Notes: a model not told the origin generated them from the sequence alone. 64,000 nt of DNA from JAYFQE01 sp034927345 (GCA_034927345.1 JAYFQE010000011.1:124001-188000); one strand, 5' to 3'; counted from the stretch's first letter, positions 17,523 to 26,408 are shown. Made by a program: numbers and translations.

Positions 17523-18265
17523 GCTTGCGCCTCCTCCGAGCCGAACTCGCCGACCAGTTCAAGAAACATCGATTCCAGGGAAGCATTGTTGTGAAAGTGA
17601 TTCCGCATATCGTCGATGGTGCCGCAGAACAGGATTTTACCGCGGTCAATGACCGCAACCCGGTCGCAGATTTTTTCGGCAACATCCAGGACATGCGTTG
17701 AGAAAAAGACCGTCTTGCCGCTGTCGGCATGCTCCCGCATCATTTCCTTAAGCATAAAAGAAGAACGCGGATCCAGACCGGTCATCGGCTCATCGAGGAT
17801 CCAGACATCCGGCTGATGCAGCAAGGCGCCGATAATCATCAGTTTCTGCCGCATACCGTGCGAATAGCTCTGGATCCGGTCGGACAGGTTGTCGGTCAGC
17901 CCGAAACGCGACGCCAGGCTGCCGATGCGTTCGGTCGCCTGTCCGGTGGGGACCTGGTAAAGATTGCTCATGAAACGCAGATATTCGATCGCCTTCAGGC
18001 GGGGAAAAACATTGGGATCATCCGGAACGAAGCCAAAAGATTGCTTGGCGGCCAGAGGATCGGTGACGATATTGTGCCCGCTGACTTCGATGGTTCCTTC
18101 ATCCGGCGTCAGGATACCGGTTATCATTTTGATGGTTGTCGTTTTGCCGGCGCCGTTCGGGCCGAGGAATCCGAAAATTTCACCGCGGGCAACGGTCAGG
18201 TCAAGGCTGTCGACAGCCTTGATTTTGCCATTATAACTCTTGCTGACTTTTTTCAGACTGATCAT
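17519..18265 (-). CDS. ABC transporter ATP-binding protein
   Basis: A 248-residue single ABC domain: Walker A GPNGAGKTTTIK near residue 38, Q-loop region KQSFGFVPDDPNVFP, signature YSHGMRQKL (a variant of LSGGQ), Walker B VWILDEPMTGLDP and the H-loop STHVLD. It energises the permease encoded next. A GTG six bases earlier is in frame but too close to the AGGAGG site; the ATG at 18265 has the right 7-nt spacing. The YSHGM signature form is common in ABC-2 exporters. Confidence 0.93.
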   Translation of the reverse strand: MISLKKVSKSYNGKIKAVDSLDLTVARGEIFGFLGPNGAGKTTTIKMITGILTPDEGTIEVSGHNIVTDPLAAKQSFGFVPDDPNVFPRLKAIEYLRFMSNLYQVPTGQATERIGSLASRFGLTDNLSDRIQSYSHGMRQKLMIIGALLHQPDVWILDEPMTGLDPRSSFMLKEMMREHADSGKTVFFSTHVLDVAEKICDRVAVIDRGKILFCGTIDDMRNHFHNNASLESMFLELVGEFGSEEAQA

Positions 18266-18295
18266 GTTCACGCCTCCTGTTTTAGTTATCGTTTT

Positions 18296-18325
18296 ATTAT
18301 ACCAAAACCTTTAATCGAACGTGAA
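18296..18325 (-). promoter_or_regulatory. Putative promoter of the ABC transporter / V-ATPase operon
   Basis: Minus strand TTCACG (18325-18320), 18-nt spacer, TATAAT (18301-18296). The -10 is perfect, the -35 moderate. The predicted start leaves a leader of only about 24 nt before the ATPase gene. Confidence 0.6.
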
Positions 18326-18366
18326 CTTCTCATCTTGTCAGGCTTTATGTTTCCGGCCGGAAGGCC

Positions 18367-18951
18367 TTATTCGTCTTCGCCGATCCATTCGGCGCCAACA
18401 TCGACGATCCGCGACGCGCCGTTGACGCTCAGGCGGATACGCACCCGCCCCTTGCGGCGATCGGCGCCGACGATCAACCCTTCACAGCCAACCAGAGGGC
18501 CGCTGGTAACCATCACTTTGCCTTCGACGTCCTTGACGCGGGAAAAACCGATCAAGCCCTGATTTTCGACCAGATGCAGGATCATGTTCATTTCTTCCTG
18601 ATAAACGGGCTGCGGCTGGCGGTTTTGTTCCAGAACCCTGATCACCCGGTAAACCCGCCGGATATGGAAATTCAAAGTGCTGTCCAGGGCTACCTGAAAA
18701 AAGACATACCCCGGGAAAACCGGTTTTTCGACGGTGCGCCATTGTCCGCGCCGTCTTTCACGCAGAGCGCGCCGCGGCACCAAGACGTTCAGTTCCGGAA
18801 ATAAAAGAGTCATTTGCCGGCGAACCGTCTCTTCACGGCCGGTCATGACAAACGCGACATACCAGGCTTGTTCGGCAGAGATCGCATAGGGTTCCGCCGT
18901 CGTTCCGGCAGAAGGAACAGCCTGGGCGGCCGCGTCTTCCAGTTCACCCAA
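18367..18951 (-). CDS. loaP: LoaP-like NusG paralogue (processive antiterminator)
   Basis: NusG-family specialised elongation factors bind RNA polymerase and promote read-through on selected long operons. The 194-residue product has an NGN domain (AWYVAFVMTGREETVRRQM, then LVPRRALRERRRGQWRTVEK and FPGYVFFQV) and a C-terminal KOW domain with VMVTSGPLVGCEGLIVGADR (shown in part). The RGxW...K.LFPGYVF pattern matches LoaP rather than housekeeping NusG. A longer reading frame starts at 18987, but the AGGAGG site is correctly spaced for the TTG at 18951, which I chose. It overlaps pheA by 8 nt and is the last gene of the pilus-aromatic chain. Its RNA target is unknown. Confidence 0.82.
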   Translation of the reverse strand: MGELEDAAAQAVPSAGTTAEPYAISAEQAWYVAFVMTGREETVRRQMTLLFPELNVLVPRRALRERRRGQWRTVEKPVFPGYVFFQVALDSTLNFHIRRVYRVIRVLEQNRQPQPVYQEEMNMILHLVENQGLIGFSRVKDVEGKVMVTSGPLVGCEGLIVGADRRKGRVRIRLSVNGASRIVDVGAEWIGEDE

Positions 18952-20149
18952 CAGGCATTCCTCCTTCTGGCAAACGTTCCTCGCCATACCAGCCCAGCAG
19001 CCGTAAAAAAGGCATTTCCCGACTTAATTGATAAAGCGCAGCCAGGGTTTGCTGCAAGTCCTGGCTCCGGCTTTCAAAGTCCAGATAGAAAAAATACGCC
19101 CAGGGATTGTTCAAATCCGGCCGGGATTGGATTTTACTGAGATTTAGCCCGCGATCGCTGAAAATGGACAGCGCCGCAGCCAGCGAACCGCTCAAGTGCG
19201 GCAGGCTGAGAATCAGGCTGACCCGGCCGGCGTCCGGCGTGATGACCAGATCGCGGCCGACGGCGATAAAGCGGGTTTGATTGGCAGCGACATTATTAAC
19301 ATCGGTCTGCAGAATCTGCAGACCGTAAGCCAAGGCGGCAGCTTCCGACGCAAGGGCCGCCAGGCTGCGGTCTTTTGCCGCGGCCACGCTTTCCGCGGCA
19401 AAGGCCGTATTGGCCGTTTCCTGAACAGACCAGCCCTGACGGCGGATGAGATCAGAACACTGGGCCAAAGCCTGAGGATGAGATAAGACCGTGGTTATCT
19501 CCGCCAGACTGGCGCCGGGGCAGGCCAACAGCTGATGATGGATCGGCAAGGACAGAGAACGCCATAGATACAGCCGGTTTTGCAGCAGCAAGTCATAGAC
19601 ATCGTCAACCGTGCCGGCCGTACTGTTTTCCAAAGGCAAGACGGCCGCGTCGGCCAGACCTTCATGAACCCGGTCGCAGGCATCGGCAAAAGTCGCTGCC
19701 CGTACGGTTTCGGCAGCCGGAAAAAGCAGACGGCTCGCCTGTTCCGAGTATGAGCCGGCGGTCCCCTGATAAATGATCCGCCGGACAGACGGCCAGGCGT
19801 CCGGAGCGTCGACGATCTGACGGCCAAGCGGGAACTCGGCGCCGGCATTCAACTGATGTTCATATTGCGCGCTGCGCGAAAGCCGCATAATGCCGCGCAG
19901 CAGGCTTTCCACCCGCCGGGCGTCCTGAGGTCCGGCTTGCTTTAAAACCCGGGCCACGATGGCGTCTTCGCGGGCAGGATCAAAGACCGGCGCGCCTGTC
20001 CGCACCTTTACGGCGCCGATCGACCGTGCGATTTCCATGCGCCGGCTAAAAAGATCCACCAGATGCTCATCCAGTTCTTCGATCGACCGGCGCAGTTCCG
20101 CCAGGTCCGGATCCGGCCGGACGGGGCGGCGGCATTCATCAGGTTGCAT
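18944..20149 (-). CDS. pheA: PheA, chorismate mutase-prephenate dehydratase
   Basis: A bifunctional enzyme: chorismate to prephenate, then prephenate to phenylpyruvate. Of 401 residues, about 10-95 form an AroQ-type chorismate mutase helical domain (LRRSIEELDEHLVDLFSRRM); about 108-290 the dehydratase with YQGTAGSYSEQAS, LPLENSTAGTVDDVYDLL, LSHPQALAQC and NQTRFIAVG; and about 300-385 an ACT domain with GSLAAALSIF and LSKIQSRP, the Phe-binding signature (usually GALV and ESRP). Feedback inhibition by Phe is therefore expected. It overlaps aroQ and loaP. Confidence 0.95.
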   Translation of the reverse strand: MQPDECRRPVRPDPDLAELRRSIEELDEHLVDLFSRRMEIARSIGAVKVRTGAPVFDPAREDAIVARVLKQAGPQDARRVESLLRGIMRLSRSAQYEHQLNAGAEFPLGRQIVDAPDAWPSVRRIIYQGTAGSYSEQASRLLFPAAETVRAATFADACDRVHEGLADAAVLPLENSTAGTVDDVYDLLLQNRLYLWRSLSLPIHHQLLACPGASLAEITTVLSHPQALAQCSDLIRRQGWSVQETANTAFAAESVAAAKDRSLAALASEAAALAYGLQILQTDVNNVAANQTRFIAVGRDLVITPDAGRVSLILSLPHLSGSLAAALSIFSDRGLNLSKIQSRPDLNNPWAYFFYLDFESRSQDLQQTLAALYQLSREMPFLRLLGWYGEERLPEGGMPVG

Positions 20150-20618
20150 AAGAATCCATTCCTTTCAGGCGGCGGCAAAGATGATCTGCCGCCATACGAT
20201 AGCCGTCCAGGCCAAATCCGGCAATCTGGCCGCAGCAAACCGGCTGGATGACGGAAATCCGGCGGAAAGGCTCTCGCTTATGAATATCGGAGATATGGAT
20301 TTCCAGAACCGGGAGATTGCAAAGCTCGATCGCGTCGCGCAGCGCGTAGCTGGTATGGGTCAGGGCGCCGGCATTGATCAGAATGCCGTCATAGACATCC
20401 ATGGCTTGTTGGATACGGTCGATCAGGTCACCTTCGGCATTGGATTGAAAACAATCGACGCTGAACGCATAACGGGCGGCTGTCTGAACCACCAGAGTCT
20501 CCACGTCCTTCAATGTAAATGTGCCGTATTGCCTGGGATCCCGCCGGCCCAGCATATTCAGATTCGGGCCGTGCAGTAGGAGCAGGCGGTTGTGCGCCGT
20601 TTTCTTGTCATCAGGCAT
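20139..20618 (-). CDS. aroQ: AroQ, type II 3-dehydroquinate dehydratase
   Basis: AroQ removes water from 3-dehydroquinate in the shikimate pathway. The 159-residue protein has the type II signatures: LLLLHGPNLNMLGRRDP at the start, SNAEGDLIDRIQQA, GILINAGALTHTSYALRDA and LEIHISDIHKREPFR, including the catalytic tyrosine (RDPRQYG) and histidine regions. The start was moved to the ATG at 20618, which has AAGGAGG 8 nt upstream; an earlier ATG precedes the site. It overlaps pheA by 11 nt. Confidence 0.95.
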   Translation of the reverse strand: MPDDKKTAHNRLLLLHGPNLNMLGRRDPRQYGTFTLKDVETLVVQTAARYAFSVDCFQSNAEGDLIDRIQQAMDVYDGILINAGALTHTSYALRDAIELCNLPVLEIHISDIHKREPFRRISVIQPVCCGQIAGFGLDGYRMAADHLCRRLKGMDSYAT

Positions 20619-20642
20619 GATTGCAGCCTCCTTATTCATTTT

Positions 20643-21734
20643 TTACCGGCCAAAGCCGGAGTCCAGCAACAGGTCCAGGGCAAAAACCGCCGCCGCCGCC
20701 TCGACGACCGGGACAGCCCGGGGTACGATGCAGGGGTCGTGACGGCCATGGATCAGGAGCCGGTCGGCGGCCATCTGTTCCAGGTTGATCGTCTCCTGTT
20801 CCCGGCCGATCGAGGCAGTCGGCTTGAAAGCCGTGCGGAAAACAACCGGCATGCCGTTGCTGATGCCGCCTTGGATACCGCCGCTGTGATTGCTGCGGAA
20901 GCGGATCGCCTGACCTTGCAGCAGAGGAATATCGTTATGCTCCGATCCCGTCATGCGGGCGGCGGCAAATCCTGCGCCAAATTCCAGGCCTTTGACGGCG
21001 GGAATGCCGAAAATCAAGCTCGCCAGACGTGATTCCAGGCCGTCGAAAATCGGATCCCCGAGTCCGGCGGGCAAGCCCCAGATCAGGGTTTCCACCACGC
21101 CGCCGACAGAATCGCCGGCTTGCCGGGCGCGTTCAACAGCTTCAGCCATCCGGCAGCCCTGTTCATCATCAAGAACCGGCATTTTCTTAGCGGCCAATTG
21201 TTCCAGAAGCGTCAGATCAGGCTGCACGGCATCAAAGGGTAAATCGGCGATGCCGGCGATTTCCAGAGCGTGCGCGGCGACCCGAATGCCCTTCTGCCGG
21301 ATAATCTGGCTGCAGGCAGCTCCGGCAAAGGTCAGCGGAGCCGTTAAACGGCCGGAAAAGTGGCCGCCGCCCCGCGGGTCCTGATAACCGTGATAGCGGA
21401 CTTCAGCAGTCAGGTCGGCATGACCGGGCCGCGGTTTGGCGCGCAGTTCCCGATAGTCCTCCGAATGGGTGTCGGTATTGCGAATCATGGCTGCCAGGGG
21501 CGTGCCGGTGGTTCGCCCTTCAAAAAAGCCGGACAGCAATTCGACATCGTCAGCTTCTTTACGGCTGGTTGACCAGGGCGTGCGTCCGGGCGCCCGGCGC
21601 TGCATATAGGCGTTGATCGCCTGCGCGTCCAGCGCAAAACCTGCCGGCAAGCCGTCGATAACCACGCCGATCGCCGGGCCGTGCGACTCGCCGAACAAAC
21701 TGACTTTAAGATTGCGTCCCCAGATCGAGCTCAT
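20643..21734 (-). CDS. aroC: AroC, chorismate synthase
   Basis: AroC makes chorismate from EPSP using reduced FMN. The 363 residues show SLFGESHGPAIGVVIDGLPA, QRRAPGRTPWSTSRKEADDV (in part), RPGHADLTAEVRYHGYQDPR (in part) with GGGHFSGRLTAP, and the GGISNGMPVVFRTAFKPT region. The ATG at 21734 follows AGGAGGT by 8 nt; earlier in-frame GTG/TTG codons overlap that site. It overlaps aroA by 29 nt and ends 24 nt before the aroQ start. Confidence 0.96.
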   Translation of the reverse strand: MSSIWGRNLKVSLFGESHGPAIGVVIDGLPAGFALDAQAINAYMQRRAPGRTPWSTSRKEADDVELLSGFFEGRTTGTPLAAMIRNTDTHSEDYRELRAKPRPGHADLTAEVRYHGYQDPRGGGHFSGRLTAPLTFAGAACSQIIRQKGIRVAAHALEIAGIADLPFDAVQPDLTLLEQLAAKKMPVLDDEQGCRMAEAVERARQAGDSVGGVVETLIWGLPAGLGDPIFDGLESRLASLIFGIPAVKGLEFGAGFAAARMTGSEHNDIPLLQGQAIRFRSNHSGGIQGGISNGMPVVFRTAFKPTASIGREQETINLEQMAADRLLIHGRHDPCIVPRAVPVVEAAAAVFALDLLLDSGFGR

Positions 21735-22941
21735 CAACAACACCTCCTAAACGTTGAAAATCCTGAAAAAAGGTCGGATATGATTTGCGTACCGCCTCCG
21801 CATGGCGCAGCAGAACCCCATGCTCCGTGCTGAGCGCGGCAATGGCCAGGGTCATGGCGATGCGGTGATCAGCATAGGAATCCGCCGTTCCGCCAGGCAG
21901 CCGGCCTTCCCGGCAATCCCGCCGGCTGAACGCGCCGCCGCGGATCACCAGGCCGTCGTCATCTTCCTCGATATCCGCGCCCAGATCAGCCAGCGCCTGC
22001 CGGGTCGCGGCCAGACGGTCGCTCTCTTTAAGACGCAGGCGGCCGGCGTGCAGGATCCGGGTCACCGCGGAAGTCAGCGCCGCCGCTGCAGCCAGAATCG
22101 GCACCAGATCCGGAATCTGCGCGGCGTCGATCCGATATTCATCCCGCTGCCGGCGAAAATCGTCCAGCAGTCCGACGATGGCCCGGTCGCCTTGAGCCGT
22201 ATCGGCCGGCAGACCGACAAGCTCCAGCGTACTGCCGGCATAGGCGGCGGTCAGCCAGAACGCGGCCTGCGAATAGTCCTTTTCAATGCAATAGGCGGCC
22301 GGATGGTAATGTTGCCCGCCGGGAATATGATAGCCATCCGGCAAAACATCGACGGCAATGCCGAATGAGGCTAATGTCCGCAGAGTCATGGCCACATAGG
22401 GCGCCGATTCCAGAGGCGTGGTCAGCACAATCCGCGACGGACCGGACAGTAAAGGCAAGGCCATCAGCAGACCGGAAATATATTGGGAACTGATATGTCC
22501 CGGCACCCGGAATGTGCCCGGCTGCAGACGTCCCTGCAGATACAGCGGCAAAGAACCGGCTGCCGGAAACTGCAGTTCGGCGCCCGCGCCTCCCAAGATG
22601 GCCCGGTATTCGGCCAGGGGCCGCTGCGGCAGCCGGCCGCGCCCGACAAAGCAAAGTTTTTCGGCGCGCCGCCCCGGTTCGAGCGCGGCGGCAATCGGGA
22701 TCAGAAGCCGCAAGGTTGTGCCGGATTCACCGCAGTCCAGCAGCGGCTGTCCGTCAAGAAGAGCCCGCAGGCAGCGTTGTGTGGCCAGCAAATCGTCAGG
22801 CATCACTTCCGGCAGGCCGGTCACGCCTTGACCGGCGCCGGCCAGTCCGGCGGCAATCAACGCGCGATGGGCGTCGCTTTTAGCCGGCGGCGGTTCGATT
22901 GTGCCGTGCAGACGTCCAGGATGGATAAAGACATCAGCCAT
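21706..22941 (-). CDS. aroA: AroA, EPSP synthase
   Basis: AroA transfers enolpyruvyl from PEP to shikimate 3-phosphate. In 411 residues: PPAKSDAHRALIAAGL at the N-terminus with the shikimate phosphate lysine, LDCGESGTTLRLLIP near residue 90 (a variant of the NxGTxxR loop), VPGHISSQYISGLLMALPLL, and RLKESDRLAATRQAL in the C-terminal lobe. The NAGTA-type loop reads ESGTT, as in some class II-like clostridial enzymes, so glyphosate behaviour cannot be predicted. It overlaps aroB by 8 nt. Confidence 0.95.
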   Translation of the reverse strand: MADVFIHPGRLHGTIEPPPAKSDAHRALIAAGLAGAGQGVTGLPEVMPDDLLATQRCLRALLDGQPLLDCGESGTTLRLLIPIAAALEPGRRAEKLCFVGRGRLPQRPLAEYRAILGGAGAELQFPAAGSLPLYLQGRLQPGTFRVPGHISSQYISGLLMALPLLSGPSRIVLTTPLESAPYVAMTLRTLASFGIAVDVLPDGYHIPGGQHYHPAAYCIEKDYSQAAFWLTAAYAGSTLELVGLPADTAQGDRAIVGLLDDFRRQRDEYRIDAAQIPDLVPILAAAAALTSAVTRILHAGRLRLKESDRLAATRQALADLGADIEEDDDGLVIRGGAFSRRDCREGRLPGGTADSYADHRIAMTLAIAALSTEHGVLLRHAEAVRKSYPTFFQDFQRLGGVVDELDLGTQS

Positions 22942-23995
22942 GCTGCCAGACTCCCGTCAGGGCGGTTTCCAAAACAGCCGGTTCCATCGGCAGCAAGAAA
23001 GCGTCGCCCGGGCGATGCAGCAAAACGAAATAAATACGGCCGCCCAGACGTTTTTTATCGCTGCGGATCGCTTCGATCAGGTCTTTTACTTCCAGGCCGA
23101 CGGACACCGGCAATTGATAATCCGTCAGAATGCGCCGGACCCGATCGCAGGTGCCCGCTTCCGTCTGGCCCAGGCGTTCGCCGATCGCTGAAGCCGCCAC
23201 CATGCCGATGGCCACAGCTTCGCCGTGAGTCAGAACTTTATATTGCGTTACTTGTTCAACGGCGTGGCCGATCGTATGGCCGAAGTTTAAAATCATCCGC
23301 TCGCCGCTGTCTTTTTCATCGCGGGAAACCACAGTCGTTTTTATCCGGACACAACGTTCCAGAATCCACTCCAGGTCATAGGTTTTTTGCTCAATTTGCT
23401 CGAGCAACGGCAGATCGCTGATCAAGCCGTACTTAATCACTTCAGCCATACCTTCGGCCATACGTTGACGGGACAACGTCCGCAGCAGGCCGGGATCCAT
23501 AACGACGGCTTTCGGCTGGTAAAAAGCGCCGGCCAGGTTTTTGCCGGCCGGCAGGTCGATCCCGGTTTTCCCCCCAATGGCCGAATCGACCTGGGCCAGC
23601 AAGGTTGTCGGCACCTGGATCAACGGCACGCCGCGCAAGTAGGTAGCGGCGGCAAATCCCGTCAGGTCGCCGATAACGCCTCCACCCAGAGCGATGATCA
23701 GGTCCGTTCGGCTGAGCCCGGCCTGATGGAAGCGGTCATAAAGCAGCAACAGATTGTCCGGCGATTTACTGCGTTCGCCGGCCGGCAATACAGCATGAGC
23801 TGTTGTAAATCCAGCGGCTTCAAGACTATGGGCCGCCCGCTCCAGATATAGCGGGCCGACCTGATCGTCGGTTACGATAAATGCGCGCCGGCCGCGGCAA
23901 ACCCGGGACGCGATATCCCCCAGCCGGTCAAGCGCTCCCTGTTGGATCAGGATCTGATAGTCTCCACTGGTTGTACTGGCTACAATTTCCGGCAT
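22934..23995 (-). CDS. aroB: AroB, 3-dehydroquinate synthase
   Basis: AroB is an NAD+ and metal-dependent cyclase that turns DAHP into 3-dehydroquinate. The 353-residue protein has LIALGGGVIGDLTGFAAATY (NAD-binding glycine turn), VPTTLLAQVDSAIGGKTGID (in part) and the metal ligands in NFGHTIGHAVE and GEAVAIGM. The ATG at 23995 is 8 nt from AGGAGG; an upstream GTG (24001) is too close to the site. It lies 20 nt after aroF. Confidence 0.96.
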   Translation of the reverse strand: MPEIVASTTSGDYQILIQQGALDRLGDIASRVCRGRRAFIVTDDQVGPLYLERAAHSLEAAGFTTAHAVLPAGERSKSPDNLLLLYDRFHQAGLSRTDLIIALGGGVIGDLTGFAAATYLRGVPLIQVPTTLLAQVDSAIGGKTGIDLPAGKNLAGAFYQPKAVVMDPGLLRTLSRQRMAEGMAEVIKYGLISDLPLLEQIEQKTYDLEWILERCVRIKTTVVSRDEKDSGERMILNFGHTIGHAVEQVTQYKVLTHGEAVAIGMVAASAIGERLGQTEAGTCDRVRRILTDYQLPVSVGLEVKDLIEAIRSDKKRLGGRIYFVLLHRPGDAFLLPMEPAVLETALTGVWQHG

Positions 23996-24015
23996 GGTCA
24001 CTTCCTCCTGCCTGT

Positions 24016-25032
24016 TTATAGGCTGCGTCCGACTGCCGCCGCTATCGGCCGCAGTTTTTCCATTAACTGACTGAATTGTTCCGGGGTCAAAGATTGCTGG
24101 CCGTCGGACAAAGCATGTTTGGGATCATTATGCACTTCGATAATCAAGCCGTCCGCTCCGACAGCAACGGCCGCTTTGGCCAGCGGCTCCACCAGCCAGG
24201 CTATGCCTGCGGCATGGCTCGGGTCGACAAATACCGGCAGATGCGACCGCGCTTTCAGAACCGGTATGGCGCTGATATCCAGGGTATTGCGCGTGCTGGT
24301 TTCAAAGGTCCGGATGCCGCGTTCGCATAGAATGACATCCTGGTTGCCGCCGCTCATAATATATTCCGCCGACATCAGCAGTTCATCAAGCGTATTGGCA
24401 AAGCCTCTTTTCAGCAGGATCGGTTTGCGGATGCGGCCTAATTCTTTGAGCAATTCAAAATTCTGCATATTCCGCGTGCCGACTTGAATGATATCGACAA
24501 ATTCCAGGAACAGTTCCAATTGGGCCGGATTGGTGATTTCCGATACAACCGGCAGGCCGCTCGCCTGGCGGGCGCGCTTCATGTACATCAAGCCTTCGGC
24601 TTTCAGGCCCTGGAAAGCATAAGGCGACGTACGCGGTTTAAAGGCGCCGCCCCGCAGAAAAAGCGCGCCGGCTTCTTTAACCTGATTGGCAATACCGCAA
24701 ACCTGTTCTTCCGATTCGACCGAACATGGGCCGGCGATGACGCTGATGCGTTCGCCGCCGATCAGGCGATCGCCGACCCGGATCTGGGTATTGTCCGGGT
24801 GGAATTTGCGGTTAGCCAGTTTATAAGGTTCTTGAACTTTCATGACCCGTTCGACGGCATCTTCCAGTTCAAGCGCTTCGACAGCGATGCCCGCAGTATC
24901 GCCGACCAGGCCGATGATCGTCGTGCCGCTGCCGAATATCGGGCTGGTTTGCACCCCGTACCGTTCCGTCAGCCAGGCGCAGATTTCTTCAACTTTACTT
25001 TTGGATGTGCCTTGTTTTAAAACCAGAATCAT
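24016..25032 (-). CDS. aroF: AroF, DAHP synthase with N-terminal regulatory domain
   Basis: This enzyme condenses PEP and erythrose 4-phosphate, the entry to the shikimate pathway. The 338 residues comprise an N-terminal ferredoxin-like domain (about 1-70) and a type I-beta TIM barrel with VIAGPCSVESEEQV, LRGGAFKPRTSPYAFQGL, LLKRGFANTLDELLMSAEYI and FVDPSHAAG. The N-terminal domain is the one that confers Tyr/Phe inhibition in Thermotoga-type enzymes, so feedback control is likely. AAAGGAG precedes the ATG, and the start overlaps the aroE-aroK stop by 4 nt. Confidence 0.95.
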   Translation of the reverse strand: MILVLKQGTSKSKVEEICAWLTERYGVQTSPIFGSGTTIIGLVGDTAGIAVEALELEDAVERVMKVQEPYKLANRKFHPDNTQIRVGDRLIGGERISVIAGPCSVESEEQVCGIANQVKEAGALFLRGGAFKPRTSPYAFQGLKAEGLMYMKRARQASGLPVVSEITNPAQLELFLEFVDIIQVGTRNMQNFELLKELGRIRKPILLKRGFANTLDELLMSAEYIMSGGNQDVILCERGIRTFETSTRNTLDISAIPVLKARSHLPVFVDPSHAAGIAWLVEPLAKAAVAVGADGLIIEVHNDPKHALSDGQQSLTPEQFSQLMEKLRPIAAAVGRSL

Positions 25033-26408
25033 ATTGGTTCTCCTTTAGATTGTTCAAATCCCAATTCTGCCGCGATCCGGCCGGCTATCGCCTCCGGTTC
25101 GCCTCCGGCATCGACAGTCAGGTCGGCCAGCGTCCGATAACGGGGCTGGCGCAGGCTGAACAAATCGCGCAAATGCCGGTCGCCCTGCCGGTAAATCATC
25201 GGGCGGCCTTCCCCGTCGCCTACCCTCTGGCAGATTTTCTCCAGAGATGTGTCCAGAAAAACAACCAGCGCCGGCGAATTTCGCACCAGGCTCTCCGCCG
25301 CCGGATCCAGCAGTGTGCCGCCCCCGGCCGCCAGGATCTGGCCGGCGCCGGATTTCAGGACCTGCTGCAGGTGCTGTTGTTCCAGATTCCGGAACGCCGG
25401 TTCACCTTCGGCGGCGAAATAGGCCGGAATCGTCCTGCCGATTGCCGTTTCGATCGCCTGATCCAGGTCGATGAACGGCAGTTTTAATTGCTTGGCGAGC
25501 AGACGGCCAACCGTGGTTTTGCCGCTGCCCATAAAACCGGTCAGAATAATAGTCAACGGCGACTGCTCCAGAACAGCCCGCGCCAGCCGGGCTTGAATGG
25601 CAGCCAGATCGCCGGCCGGGAAAAGATGGCCGGGATGCCAGATCTGTTCGGCAGCCAGAGCCTGGCTGAAGAGCATGCCCAAGCCGCCGGACGCCGGAAT
25701 CCCTCTGGATCGGGCGGCTAAAACCAGCCGCGTGGCCACCGGATTATAAATCGTATCATAAACCTGACGGCAAAACGCCAGATCATCAACGGGGAATGGT
25801 AAACCCGCGGTGCCCGGCCAGAGGCCGACCGGCGTCCCGTTCAGCAATATCCAGGATGGTCCGGCGCCATTCTCCGTTTTTTGCTGGCCGCGCCAGATTT
25901 CCAGATCTTCCAGAACCCGTATGGCCGCGGCCGGATAAGCTTGGCTGACAGATGCGGCCAGAGTCCGGGCCTGTTCCGGTCTTCTGGCAATAATCGTCAC
26001 TGCCGCTCCGGCAGCCGCGGCAGCAAAAGCCATCGTCCGGCTGACCCCTCCGGCGCCCAGGATCAAAACCCGGGCTCCGGCCGGCAATGGACATTCGCGG
26101 CAAAAAGCCTGATAGTCGGTATTGTAGCCGGCGCCGCGCCAGATTGTGTTGACCGACCGGACCGAGGCGGCCGAATCGTCCAGGCGGTCCAGATAAGGCA
26201 GAACCGCCTCCTTATAAGGAATGGTACAATTGAAGCCGGCCAATTCGCGCATCAGGCGCGGAATCCGGTGCGGCAGTTCATCCGGCGTCAGATCGTACAA
26301 ACGATAATCGCCGGGCAGATCGGCCGCGGCCAGCAGGGCGCGGTGAATCATCGGCGACAGGCTGTGCCCGAGCGGATGGCCGATCAACCCGTAGTCAATC
26401 GCATTCAT
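25029..26408 (-). CDS. aroE-aroK: AroE-AroK fusion: shikimate dehydrogenase and shikimate kinase
   Basis: One 459-residue polypeptide carries two consecutive shikimate steps. Residues 1 to about 285 are AroE: YGLIGHPLGHSLSPMIHRAL (shikimate site), FNCTIPYKEAV (catalytic Lys; usually NVTIPYK), NTDYQAF and the NADP turn LILGAGGVSRTMAF. Residues about 290-459 are AroK: TGFMGSGKTTVGRLLA (Walker A), FIDLDQAIE, FRNLEQQHL, LAAGGGTLL and a GRPMIY lid. A longer frame starts at 26504, but the ATG at 26408 has AAGGAGG 6 nt upstream. It overlaps tyrA by 14 nt. No frameshift separates the two domains. Confidence 0.94.
   Translation of the reverse strand: MNAIDYGLIGHPLGHSLSPMIHRALLAAADLPGDYRLYDLTPDELPHRIPRLMRELAGFNCTIPYKEAVLPYLDRLDDSAASVRSVNTIWRGAGYNTDYQAFCRECPLPAGARVLILGAGGVSRTMAFAAAAAGAAVTIIARRPEQARTLAASVSQAYPAAAIRVLEDLEIWRGQQKTENGAGPSWILLNGTPVGLWPGTAGLPFPVDDLAFCRQVYDTIYNPVATRLVLAARSRGIPASGGLGMLFSQALAAEQIWHPGHLFPAGDLAAIQARLARAVLEQSPLTIILTGFMGSGKTTVGRLLAKQLKLPFIDLDQAIETAIGRTIPAYFAAEGEPAFRNLEQQHLQQVLKSGAGQILAAGGGTLLDPAAESLVRNSPALVVFLDTSLEKICQRVGDGEGRPMIYRQGDRHLRDLFSLRQPRYRTLADLTVDAGGEPEAIAGRIAAELGFEQSKGEPI

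Noticed and set aside
22483..23421. 312-codon open frame opposite aroA/aroB
   Set aside because: Arg/Pro/Gln-rich, crosses two genes and has no homology-like motif.
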